A stretch of DNA of 64,000 bases, taken from positions 124,001 to 188,000 of the forward strand of contig CAYJER010000001.1 in the NCBI GenBank assembly GCA_964369225.1. Direction: 5' to 3'. The position numbers were made by a program, and so were the translations under genes. This DNA comes from SIG603 sp964369225 (GTDB lineage Bacteria > Bacillota > Clostridia > Oscillospirales > Acutalibacteraceae). The notes beneath the pieces are model-generated. The model searched no databases. It had not been told where the DNA came from and saw only the letters and a program-made list of their open reading frames with translations. The number at the start of each line of letters is the position of its first letter. Position 1 is the stretch's first letter. Below, in pieces: positions 51,113-59,685 of this stretch.

Positions 51113-53062
51113 ATGTATTCTAAAGAAAAAATAATAGAATTAAGCCAGGAATATTCTTCTCATGTTTTCAGAGAAAAATATGGTGCAACAGAGAAGCGTC
51201 TTGGCTCATTCATTTCAAAAAAAGGAACAAGTTTTAAAGTTTGGTCTCCTAAAGCATCGAAAGTATCTTTAAACTTATTTAAAGATGGTAGCCTAAATAC
51301 AAGCCCCTATCAAGTAGTGCCTATGACACTAACTGATAACGGCATATGGGAATATATCACCAGCCAAAATCTTGATGGTGTTTATTACACATACACTTTT
51401 AAAGTGCTAGGCTTTGAAAATGAGTGCGGTGACATTTACGCAAGGGCGAGTAATGTCAACGGAACTCGAAGCATGGTTGTAGATTTGAAGACTACCAATC
51501 CACAAGACTGGAGCAAAGATAAATTTGTCTACAGCAATAAATTGCAACCAATTATATACGAACTTCATATTAAAGATTTTTCTTATGATAAATTAAGTGG
51601 AGTTAAAGATGAGTACAGAGGCAAATATTTAGCCTTTACTCAAAGAGGAACTACTCTTGACAAAGACATTACAAAGCCTACATGTCTTGATTATATAAAA
51701 AGTCTAGGAGTAACCCATATCCATATGTTGCCTATGTATCAATTCGGCAGTGTGGATGAAACCGGAAGTGACGATAAATTTAACTGGGGATACGATCCTG
51801 TAAACTATAACATTCCATCGGGCGTTTATGCTACTGATCCATACAACGGAAAAGTACGTATCAAAGAGATGAAAGAGATGATAAAAGCTATTCATCAAGC
51901 TGGTATGGGTGTAATTATGGATGTTGTATACAACCACACTTATGATTTCAACTCTAATTTTCAAAAGACCATGCCGTTCTACTATTACAGAACAACAAGC
52001 AAGGGTAAAATAGGCAATGGTTCAGGCTGTGGAAATGAAACTGCCAGTGAACGATTTATGTTTAGAAAGTTCATGGTTGAATCTATTTTATACTGGGCTA
52101 AAGAGTATCACCTAGACGGATTTAGATTTGACTTAATGGGTCTTCATGATGTAGACACAATGAACTTCATAAGAAAAAAATTAGACAGCCTACCAAATGG
52201 TGAAAACATTTTAATGTATGGTGAACCGTGGTTTGCACTTCCTCCATCTATGGACATAGGTGCCTACCCTGCTAGCAAAGAGAATTTAAGGTATTTAGAT
52301 TCACGTATAGCCATATTCAGCAACGACACAAGAGACGTTATAAAGGGCAGTGTTTTTAGAGAAAAAGACGCAGGATATGTAAACGGAAGAGGTCTACATT
52401 GGGAAAAAATGCAGGCACTTGTAAAGGCATGGTGTGGTTCTGCTGAGGTAGATGCTGAATACCCAAGGCAAATTATATCTTATGTTTCTGCACATGATAA
52501 CTTCACATTATACGACAAGTTATTATTATCTATGACCGATGGCATAAGCTACAGCTATATAAATCAAGATGTAATTCAAGCCAATAAGCTATGTGCAAGC
52601 ATATATATGCTAAGTTGCGGACTAAACTTCTTCCAAGCAGGCGAAGAATTCGCAAGAACTAAACAAGGCATAGGTGATAGTTATAACTCTCCTCCAGAGA
52701 TTAACATGCTTGATTGGTCTAGGGCATACAAAAACGAAAACCTAGTTAAATATTATCGTGATATGATAAAATTCAGAAAAAGCATACCTATTCTTATGAG
52801 TACTACAGAAAATCCAGATAAGCATATTAACTTTATAGCAAACAACGATTACAGGCTGATTTCATATACAGTTAAGAACAACAAAGGTGAGATGGTATTT
52901 ATAGTCTTTAATCCATTAGATTATGAAACAGATATAAACCTTCCTTTAGGCGAATGGACAATGATATGTAACGGGCAAAACTTTTTGCTAACCCCTGAAA
53001 CTTCACTTAACGGAAAAATCACTTTGCACAGAAAATCTTGTAGCATTTTCATACTAAAATAA
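51113..53062 (+). CDS. pulA: Type I pullulanase (GH13)
   Basis: 649 residues, no signal peptide, so intracellular. N-terminal CBM48-like domain (FKVWSPKASKVSLNLF), the pullulanase signature FNWGYDP (223-229), GH13 region I DVVYNHT, nucleophile Asp340 in DGFRFDLMG, acid Glu371 in MYGEPW, and region IV SYVSAHDNFTL. It cleaves alpha-1,6 branches of imported glycogen or amylopectin fragments. Length is standard for type I. Two promoters stand upstream and a strong terminator downstream, so it is monocistronic though next to malEFG. Confidence 0.95.
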   Translation: MYSKEKIIELSQEYSSHVFREKYGATEKRLGSFISKKGTSFKVWSPKASKVSLNLFKDGSLNTSPYQVVPMTLTDNGIWEYITSQNLDGVYYTYTFKVLGFENECGDIYARASNVNGTRSMVVDLKTTNPQDWSKDKFVYSNKLQPIIYELHIKDFSYDKLSGVKDEYRGKYLAFTQRGTTLDKDITKPTCLDYIKSLGVTHIHMLPMYQFGSVDETGSDDKFNWGYDPVNYNIPSGVYATDPYNGKVRIKEMKEMIKAIHQAGMGVIMDVVYNHTYDFNSNFQKTMPFYYYRTTSKGKIGNGSGCGNETASERFMFRKFMVESILYWAKEYHLDGFRFDLMGLHDVDTMNFIRKKLDSLPNGENILMYGEPWFALPPSMDIGAYPASKENLRYLDSRIAIFSNDTRDVIKGSVFREKDAGYVNGRGLHWEKMQALVKAWCGSAEVDAEYPRQIISYVSAHDNFTLYDKLLLSMTDGISYSYINQDVIQANKLCASIYMLSCGLNFFQAGEEFARTKQGIGDSYNSPPEINMLDWSRAYKNENLVKYYRDMIKFRKSIPILMSTTENPDKHINFIANNDYRLISYTVKNNKGEMVFIVFNPLDYETDINLPLGEWTMICNGQNFLLTPETSLNGKITLHRKSCSIFILK

Positions 53063-53072
53063 ATTTTAACAA

Positions 53073-53110
53073 GAACACTCCACAGCTTTGTGGAGTGTTC
53101 TATTTTAGTT
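53073..53110 (+). terminator. Terminator after pullulanase
   Basis: GAACACTCCACA, loop GCTT, TGTGGAGTGTTC, then TATTTTAGTT. A 12-bp perfect stem; it may also serve the convergent short gene. Confidence 0.85.
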
Positions 53111-53273
53111 ATTTCTCGTTAAAATCAGCCCATTTTTTCACATCTTCAACAGCTTGATCTGTAGGAATTACAGCATTCGTCTCTGGGTCTTTTCGTATTC
53201 TCATGCTTGTTGGAAAACTGTCGTATAGTGGTGGTAAATCTTGATTTTGTCTTTTTTTCTCTTGTCTATTCAT
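53109..53273 (-). CDS. Small protein, DUF3787-like (clostridial spore-surface type)
   Basis: A 54-residue frame from ATG at 53273 with AAAGGATG about 10 bases ahead. The C-terminal half (NAVIPTDQAVEDVKKWADFN) resembles the short DUF3787 family, for which spore-surface location was shown in Clostridioides. The first part is basic and glutamine-rich (MNRQEKKRQNQDLPPLYDSF). It points to a spore-forming lineage if correct. The match is from memory of the pattern and is tentative. Confidence 0.6.
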   Translation of the reverse strand: MNRQEKKRQNQDLPPLYDSFPTSMRIRKDPETNAVIPTDQAVEDVKKWADFNEK

Positions 53274-53363
53274 AAAATCAACACATCCTTTCTGTTATTA
53301 TTTTTTCCATAAAAATAAAATTAATACCTTTTATTTAAAATTTTAAGCATAAACTTAGATTGC

Positions 53364-53392
53364 TTGACAAATAAAAAACAATATGATAGCAT
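53364..53392 (+). promoter_or_regulatory. Promoter of the ATP-grasp-like gene
   Basis: Consensus TTGACA (53364-53369), 17 bases, TAGCAT (53387-53392), 30 bases before the ATG at 53423. Confidence 0.55.
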
Positions 53393-53422
53393 AAAATCAT
53401 ATTAAACTATTAAGAGGTAATC

Positions 53423-54253
53423 ATGAAAAAATATAAAATACTAATATTATCCAATATGGTAGGCAGTGGTTTTGAAGACGATACTATTCTTCAAAAATCA
53501 TTTATAGAAGACGGACATACAGTTGACGTTAAAAAGCTTGACTATGATAAAATCTTGGATGAACACTATGACATTATTATAAGACGTAACACATGGGTAA
53601 ATCACGAAAATGACACAGCAGAGCTTCACGTTAAAAACCTAGAGTTAATAAACCGACTACAAAACAAAAATATTAAAACTGTCAATCTAGTGGGTTTAGA
53701 CGGCATGGGAAAAGGTTATTTATGCGATTTATTTAAGGGTAATGAAAATGTTATACCTACAATAAACACAATTAAGGACTTAGAGCTATTGCCTATAACT
53801 GAAAAGTATGTAACTAAAGATATTAAGTCTTTCGGCAACGGTCTTCACCAAAGGTTTGTTCAAAGAGAAAACCTAATCAACGAATATAACGAGGGTGACA
53901 TAATCCAACCATTTATTAACTTCATATCAGAAGTTCAGTGCTATTATGTTGCAGATAAGTTGGTGTATTCGCTTGAATATACCCCGTCAAAATACCCACA
54001 CTACCCTGAGCCAAAATTTATTGAGCTTACCGAAACCGAAAAGCAATTATCAGATTATTTTGCGAAATATTCTAATTTAAAGTATGGCTTTCAACGAATA
54101 GATTTTTTAAGACTAGAAGACAATATTCTAATATTAATGGAGATTGAAGATCACGCTGCTTTTATGAATTTAAGAAGATTGCAAGATCCTCTTAAAAGCT
54201 CGGTTTTGAATGACTTCAAAGAAAACATATATGACTATCTAAACAGAGATTGA
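53423..54253 (+). CDS. Divergent ATP-grasp-like protein
   Basis: 276 residues, soluble. The fold pattern resembles RimK/glutathione-synthetase-type ATP-grasp enzymes: an N-terminal Rossmann part (KILILSNMVGSGFEDDTILQ), IIRRNTW, a central lysine region (VTKDIKSFGNGLHQRFVQ), QPFINFISEVQCYYV and metal-binding GFQRIDFLRL ... LILMEIEDHAAFMNL. Such enzymes form peptide-like bonds. AGAGG precedes the ATG. A methyltransferase gene, now broken, follows by 11 bases, suggesting they once worked on one substrate. No substrate can be named. Confidence 0.72.
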   Translation: MKKYKILILSNMVGSGFEDDTILQKSFIEDGHTVDVKKLDYDKILDEHYDIIIRRNTWVNHENDTAELHVKNLELINRLQNKNIKTVNLVGLDGMGKGYLCDLFKGNENVIPTINTIKDLELLPITEKYVTKDIKSFGNGLHQRFVQRENLINEYNEGDIIQPFINFISEVQCYYVADKLVYSLEYTPSKYPHYPEPKFIELTETEKQLSDYFAKYSNLKYGFQRIDFLRLEDNILILMEIEDHAAFMNLRRLQDPLKSSVLNDFKENIYDYLNRD

Positions 54254-54264
54254 ACGAGGTTAGT

Positions 54265-54983
54265 ATGAACGCAGAATTGAAATTATATTATGATTACACC
54301 GTTTCACCATTAGGCAAACTATTTTACAAGACTGTTTTCCATCAATTAGAAAAATATGAGAACATGAAAGTCTTAGATTTTGGAAGCGGATTTGGGTTTA
54401 CAGCTAACTTTTTATCAAAGAAAAACGATGTAACCGCCGTTGAAATGATTTTGAAATGATAGAAGAAAGCGAAACTAGTGAAAATTTCACACAAATACAT
54501 GGAGATACAAACGCCTTAATAACAATTCCAAATGAGATTTTCGACATGATAGTGTGCCATTTGGTATTAGAATTTGTAGAAGACCCTAAGCTTATTTTAG
54601 ATGGTCTTACAAGAGTACTAAAAAAAGATGATATAGTTTCAGTTGTCAGACATAACAAAAATTGAATAATTATACAGGCAATTGTACAAGACTATGACAT
54701 TGAAGAAGCAAAAGATCTATTAAACGGAGGCTTTTCTTTTTCTAGTGTTTTTGGAGACATTAAGTACTATGAAAATGACGATTTAATTAAGCTTTGTAAT
54801 AATAGATATGATATTACCAACATACATGCAGTTAGAGTATTAGCTAGCCTACACAATCAAGAAATTAGTCAAACAAAATCATGTACCGATAAAAAGTTTG
54901 AACTTGAATATGCATTAGCTCAAAATCCCGTCTATATAAAAATAGCATATTTTAACCATTTATTACTCAAAAAGCTTATTTAA
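54265..54983 (+). pseudogene. Class I SAM-dependent methyltransferase, broken
   Basis: Starts at ATG 54265 with GAGG 5 bases ahead. Motif I VLDFGSGFGFTANFL and post-motif HGDTNALITIPNEIFDMIVC are seen. The frame breaks at 54447-54459, where one missing A would restore AVENDFEMIEESE. A TGA at 54663-54665 then interrupts SVVRHNKN-stop-IIIQAIVQDYDIEEA, beyond which the frame continues in homologous-looking sequence to TAA at 54981-54983. Two independent lesions make a functional product unlikely. The same class of damage is seen in the acyltransferase gene at 22413-23385. Confidence 0.82.
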
Positions 54984-55013
54984 TTATGATTTTATCTAAA
55001 TATACATTTTCTA

Positions 55014-55042
55014 TTGTATTATACAAATTTATATGTTATAAT
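55014..55042 (+). promoter_or_regulatory. Promoter of the pyruvyl transferase gene
   Basis: TTGTAT (55014-55019), 17 bases, TATAAT (55037-55042) with TG before the -10 (extended). Confidence 0.6.
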
Positions 55043-55103
55043 AGTATTAGAAATTAACGGAATAGTGTAGCATTAATATTACTTTAAAATAGAGGTTATT
55101 TAT

Positions 55104-56255
55104 ATGAAAATCGGAATTTTAACTCATTATTATGGTAGTACCAATTGTGGCGGATGCCTTCAAGCCTATGCTCTTTGTGAATTTTTAAACAATCAGGGAT
55201 TTGATGCAGAGCAAATATGTTACGACATGTTAAATCCTCAAAACTATACTTTTTTTTCAACAATAAAGAACATAACGTCTAAAACAGCAGGAGAAAAAAT
55301 TAATAGAATATTTAGCAAAGATCAACCTGTTCGTGAAGATGTTGCAGAAATACTCGAAATACGTACAAATTCATTTATTAATTTCAGAGAAAACATAACA
55401 AAACACAGTGACAAAATTATCGTTGACACAACTGTTTCACAGATAAAAAATGACTATGATGCTTTTATAACCGGTAGTGATCAGGTTTGGAATTATGAAT
55501 GGTTCCATGAACCATATTACCTTAATTTTGTATCCGCTAAGTTAAAAATAGCGTACGCTACCAGTTTAGGACACAGCACACTTATGCTTCGTCATAAGTC
55601 TTTTCTAAGGAAAGCCCTAGCAGATTTCACCGCAGTGTCTGTGCGTGAAAATCATAGTCTCAATTTGATACAAAATCTATCTCCTGTTCTAGTAAGTCGT
55701 ACTTGTGATCCAACACTTCTGCTTGAAAGAAATGATTGGGACAAGGTGTGTTCAGATAGACTGTGTGAAGATGATTATATTTTCTGCTATTTTTTAGGCA
55801 ACAGTAAAACGCAAAGAGATTTAGCACAAGAATATGCGACTAAATATAATCTAAAAATCGTTACTCCTCCTTATCTACTAGGAACATTCAGAGAATGCGA
55901 TGAGCATTTTGGTGATATTAAGATAGCTGATGTTTCACCAGAAAATTTTATTTCACTCATAAAGCATGCAAAGTATGTATTCACAGATAGTTTCCACGCT
56001 ATGTTATTTGCTGGAATTTATCAAAAACAATATTTTGTATTTAACCGAGAAGGTGAGTCTGATATGAGTTCTAGAATTTATACTTTAACCTCTCTATATG
56101 AAACACAAGAAAGGTTTTGCAACAAGCCAGAACACATAAATATTGATTATTTAAGCTCTCTTAAGAAAATAGACTACACAAGAAAGCTAATTAGCTTAGA
56201 TGAGTTAATACATACGTCTAAATTGTTCCTTAAAGATTCTTTACGAAAAAAATAA
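55104..56255 (+). CDS. Polysaccharide pyruvyl transferase family protein
   Basis: 383 residues. N-terminal GILTHYYGSTNCGGCLQAYA, the central FITGSDQVWNYEWFHEPYYL and the C-terminal VFTDSFHAMLFAGIYQKQYF are hallmarks of PF04230 enzymes such as CsaB, which move pyruvate from phosphoenolpyruvate onto a sugar as a ketal. Members in Clostridia often modify surface glycans. It is outside the capsule locus but may act on its product. Its own promoter stands ahead; tRNA-Trp follows. Confidence 0.92.
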   Translation: MKIGILTHYYGSTNCGGCLQAYALCEFLNNQGFDAEQICYDMLNPQNYTFFSTIKNITSKTAGEKINRIFSKDQPVREDVAEILEIRTNSFINFRENITKHSDKIIVDTTVSQIKNDYDAFITGSDQVWNYEWFHEPYYLNFVSAKLKIAYATSLGHSTLMLRHKSFLRKALADFTAVSVRENHSLNLIQNLSPVLVSRTCDPTLLLERNDWDKVCSDRLCEDDYIFCYFLGNSKTQRDLAQEYATKYNLKIVTPPYLLGTFRECDEHFGDIKIADVSPENFISLIKHAKYVFTDSFHAMLFAGIYQKQYFVFNREGESDMSSRIYTLTSLYETQERFCNKPEHINIDYLSSLKKIDYTRKLISLDELIHTSKLFLKDSLRKK

Positions 56256-56273
56256 TTTTTTTGTAGATTACTA

Positions 56274-56302
56274 TTGACATTTAGCAAATCATAGTGTATA
56301 AT
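56274..56302 (+). promoter_or_regulatory. Promoter of tRNA-Trp
   Basis: Consensus TTGACA (56274-56279), 17 bases, consensus TATAAT (56297-56302), 38 bases before the tRNA 5' end. Confidence 0.85.
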
Positions 56303-56339
56303 TAGTAAATGTTGAGTGACATTAACATTTACTAGATTT

Positions 56340-56415
56340 AGGGGTATAGCTCAGTTGGTAGAGCAGTGGTCTCCAAAACCACGTGCCGAGGGTTCAAGTC
56401 CTTCTGCCCCTGCCA
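56340..56415 (+). tRNA. tRNA-Trp (CCA)
   Basis: Acceptor AGGGGTA/TGCCCCT, D-arm TAGCTCAGTTGGTAGAGCA, anticodon loop CTCCAAA (anticodon CCA), T-arm GGGTTCAAGTCC, discriminator G and encoded CCA. Confidence 0.96.
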
Positions 56416-56420
56416 TTTCA

Positions 56421-56457
56421 AAGTCTCGACACACGTTTTGTGTGCCGAGACTTTTTT
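56421..56457 (+). terminator. Terminator of tRNA-Trp
   Basis: AAGTCTCG.CACAC, loop GTTTT, GTGTG.CGAGACTT followed by TTTTTT. The stem has one mismatch. Confidence 0.85.
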
Positions 56458-56518
56458 CTATTTTAGATTACAGTCGATTAAATTATTTTTTATAGTTTTG
56501 ATAATTAAAAAAATAGCA

Positions 56519-56542
56519 GGGGCGATCTTTGTTAGTCGCCCC
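56519..56542. repeat. Short GGGGCGA...TCGCCCC palindrome
   Basis: GGGGCGA (56519-56525) pairs with TCGCCCC (56536-56542). It resembles a single arm of the 78-bp elements at 3550 and 48515. It lies 120 bases after the stop of the GGDEF-EAL gene and could end its transcript, though no T-run is seen. Confidence 0.4.
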
Positions 56543-56661
56543 AAATCAATGTTTAGAGCAAGGGCTAAAGAACGTCCTCTGCAAGTTAATATTAAATTTT
56601 AGTAGCTGTAATGAATATAACATCAATTTAAATTGAAAACCATATTTAATAAATTTTGTGG

Positions 56662-59529
56662 TTACTCTTTAAGCTCGTATTGTTTATCTGATATAAGTAA
56701 TGCTTTGAAGTCATTTTCACTCATAGGCTTTTCAAAGAAATAACCTTGTGCGTAATCGCATTCTAAACTCTTAAGCCATCTTGCAAGTTGTTTAGTCTCT
56801 ACTCCCTCGCTCACAACTTTCATGTCTAACTCTTTAACTAGTCTGATAGCATTTTTAATTACAATTGCTCCTCTTTCATCTGTGTCATAATCATCAAAAA
56901 ACGCTTTATCGAGTTTTACAATGTCTGCTGTAACAGTGCTTAGTCTGTTTAGCGAGGATTCTCCTGCTCCAAAATCATCAATAGACAGTTGGAAACCTAG
57001 CTTTCTTATTTCATCTATTTTCTGTATTAAAATGCTTTGTTCTATTACCATCGCACTTTCAGTTATCTCTATTTCTATTTCTTTAGATAAAACACCATGT
57101 CGTTTAAGTATTTTTTCATACTCTGACGGAAATGTTTCATCAAAAAGTGTTACTGTTGAGGCATTTACTGAGATTATTGGAATGTTCATCTTATCTTTAT
57201 TTGTCTTAATAAATATACACACTTGTTCAAAAATAAATCTATCCAGATTAACAATAAAACCGTTAGACTCAAATATTCCTATGAATACGTTAGGCGGAAT
57301 TACTTCATTTTTTGAATGCCAACGCACTAACGCCTCTGCCCCACCTACTTTTAATGTTTTCAAATTGATTTTAGGCTGATACACTACCCTAAATTCATTG
57401 TTTTGTAAAGCACCTTTCATATGTAGCACAATGTTAGATTTAAGTTCATTTTCTTTCCTTATGTCATCATTAAAGTTATTAAACGTAAAACCATATATGT
57501 GTTTTCCTTTAATTCTGGCTGCTACAGCACAGTCTACTGCTGAACGTATTGTTTTTGTAGTGTCATGAATTATATAACTTCCTACTGATACGCTTACATT
57601 GTATTTCTCACCCATTATGGATTTTACTGCAGCGTTTAATGCTTGTTCAACCAACTGTTTAGTGCTAATATTGTCTTTCACTCTATGAAACACAAGAAAT
57701 TCATCTGCAATAACTCTTGTTACCACTGCATCCGCAAATCTATAGCTATCCTTTAAAGTGTCTGCAAACACCTTTAACACTGCATTACCCTTTTCTTGGC
57801 TATATATTTGATTGATCGTGTTAAAACTATCTATATCAAGAGAGATAATTTCAAATTCATTCGGTTTAGCGGTCTGTAGTGTTTCAGTTGCCTTTGTATC
57901 AAAATAATATTTAGAATGTAGCTTAGTTAATTTATCATAATTAATAATATCTAATACTGCTTTTTTTCTTTTGTATTGTGCGTAAAAAATACCAATGGCT
58001 ACAATCAACAATATCAATACAATTATAATAGCAAGAACTAAAGCATTTTCACTTAAAAACTCCGAAACTGAATATTCTGGAAAAAATGCTACTGATTGTG
58101 TAGACATAACCTTATCTATCGCATTTTGGTCTAAGTGTTCAAACATGACGTTAAAAGCACCTATATATTGAGTTAAATGCTCATCATCATTTGAGACAAA
58201 AACTCTTAGAGGTAACTCTAATTCAGTACTATTAATGGCGTAATCTTCTTCGCCTAATATTGTTTGTGCATATTCTACCCCAATGTCTGTAGCAAAAAAT
58301 CCGTCTATTTCTCCTTGCATAAAGTAACCTAGTAATTCATCAAATGTATCATAGTTCACTATAACATTACTTGGGTATCTTTCCTCTACAAACTCATGAT
58401 CTATAGTGATATAATTTAATATACCCAACTTGCTTGTATGGTTTTCTGAAACTATGTCGTCTATATCATCTTTTTCTGCAAAAAGCATTAAAGGTAGGTC
58501 TAAAAATGGTTCAGTAGGTGTGTAAAATTCCATTTCATGTTCAAAGTCACCTGTAGCAGAAATCAAAATATCGAAATTTTCGTGGGATTCATTGGGCATG
58601 TCGTGATTATAAGCTACATACTCTACATCAAAACCATGTGTATCTGCCAATATATCCATAATTTGCACACTTATTCCGTCTGCTTCGCCTAACTCATTGA
58701 CATATTGAATAGGTTGGTGATGATCTATGTATCCACAAGTCAGTGTTTTACTTTTGAGTAGTGCGATTTCATCGACTGTTAAGTAACGACGTGTTAGATT
58801 TTTAAGTCCAAAATATTCAATTTGTAGCTCCTCTAAAAATGTACCGTCTGCCGAAACTGAAAGTTCTATCGCCTTTGCTATTTCTTCCGCTAGTGCTGAA
58901 TTGTCTTTGTTTGTTAAAAAAAACATGTCAAACACGTCAAAATTCATAACCATGCTTAGATCTTTCGTGTTTTGATCGAGTGTAGTAACAAGATACAGGT
59001 CTGCCTCTAAGTCAATAAAAGTGTCTATGCTGTCTCGAACATAGCTTACTGTAATGCCATTTTCCTCACAATAATCGTTTAAATATTCCTCGTAAGGATT
59101 ATTTTCATAACTCGCAACAACTTTTCCATCTATAGATGCAGGATCGTCATAGTACGGTGTAGAATCTTTTGTGGCAAGAATTAACTGAGCTGTTCCCAAA
59201 GTTTTAGGCACCAATTCATATTTTTCAGAATAATATTCACTTGAAAACATTATTCCCATCATGTCAATTTCATTCTTATCAAGTGCCTCAAACAAATCAA
59301 AGTATTCATATTCAACAAACTCAAAATCAAAATTCGAGTAATGCTCTGCTCTCATCAAGATTTCATAACCAAATCCCTTAGAGTCTAGTGAACTTATGTC
59401 GTCGAGTACACCGTAATTTCCGTCGTAACCTACTCTAATTGTAGTTCTCTCACTCGTTTGAGCAAAAGTAAAATGAGACATCGACAAAAGTAATATGGAT
59501 GCAATCAACAAAACTAATTTACTTTTCAT
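56662..59529 (-). CDS. Periplasmic-sensor GGDEF-EAL protein (c-di-GMP phosphodiesterase)
   Basis: 955 residues. Signal peptide 1-23; two SBP_bac_3-like sensor domains (about 28-240 and 250-480); one membrane helix (498-519); GGDEF domain (about 530-685) whose active motif is degenerate (VIADEF, 606-611, in place of GGDEF); EAL domain (about 700-945) with the intact E732-A733-L734, VNAS, EITES, DDFGAG and VSEGVE motifs. Expected net activity is c-di-GMP hydrolysis controlled by an external amino-acid-like or other ligand. Neighbours give no hint of the ligand. A GGGG site stands 9-12 bases before the ATG. Confidence 0.92.
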   Translation of the reverse strand: MKSKLVLLIASILLLSMSHFTFAQTSERTTIRVGYDGNYGVLDDISSLDSKGFGYEILMRAEHYSNFDFEFVEYEYFDLFEALDKNEIDMMGIMFSSEYYSEKYELVPKTLGTAQLILATKDSTPYYDDPASIDGKVVASYENNPYEEYLNDYCEENGITVSYVRDSIDTFIDLEADLYLVTTLDQNTKDLSMVMNFDVFDMFFLTNKDNSALAEEIAKAIELSVSADGTFLEELQIEYFGLKNLTRRYLTVDEIALLKSKTLTCGYIDHHQPIQYVNELGEADGISVQIMDILADTHGFDVEYVAYNHDMPNESHENFDILISATGDFEHEMEFYTPTEPFLDLPLMLFAEKDDIDDIVSENHTSKLGILNYITIDHEFVEERYPSNVIVNYDTFDELLGYFMQGEIDGFFATDIGVEYAQTILGEEDYAINSTELELPLRVFVSNDDEHLTQYIGAFNVMFEHLDQNAIDKVMSTQSVAFFPEYSVSEFLSENALVLAIIIVLILLIVAIGIFYAQYKRKKAVLDIINYDKLTKLHSKYYFDTKATETLQTAKPNEFEIISLDIDSFNTINQIYSQEKGNAVLKVFADTLKDSYRFADAVVTRVIADEFLVFHRVKDNISTKQLVEQALNAAVKSIMGEKYNVSVSVGSYIIHDTTKTIRSAVDCAVAARIKGKHIYGFTFNNFNDDIRKENELKSNIVLHMKGALQNNEFRVVYQPKINLKTLKVGGAEALVRWHSKNEVIPPNVFIGIFESNGFIVNLDRFIFEQVCIFIKTNKDKMNIPIISVNASTVTLFDETFPSEYEKILKRHGVLSKEIEIEITESAMVIEQSILIQKIDEIRKLGFQLSIDDFGAGESSLNRLSTVTADIVKLDKAFFDDYDTDERGAIVIKNAIRLVKELDMKVVSEGVETKQLARWLKSLECDYAQGYFFEKPMSENDFKALLISDKQYELKE

Positions 59530-59607
59530 CTATTATCGTCCCCTTCTTATACATTTTATACATTTTTCATATATTCCATCTGTTTTTATGCAATAATATA
59601 ATAAAAA

Positions 59608-59633
59608 AGCATATATTCTTACAAATATATGCT
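59608..59633 (-). terminator. Terminator after the sulfatase gene
   Basis: AGCATATAT, an 8-base loop and ATATATGCT, followed by TTTTTTATT on the minus strand, 53 bases past the sulfatase stop. Confidence 0.7.
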
Positions 59634-59685
59634 ATCATTTATTTATTCATTTTATGTTGCCATATTGTTAATAAACTGTAAATAA

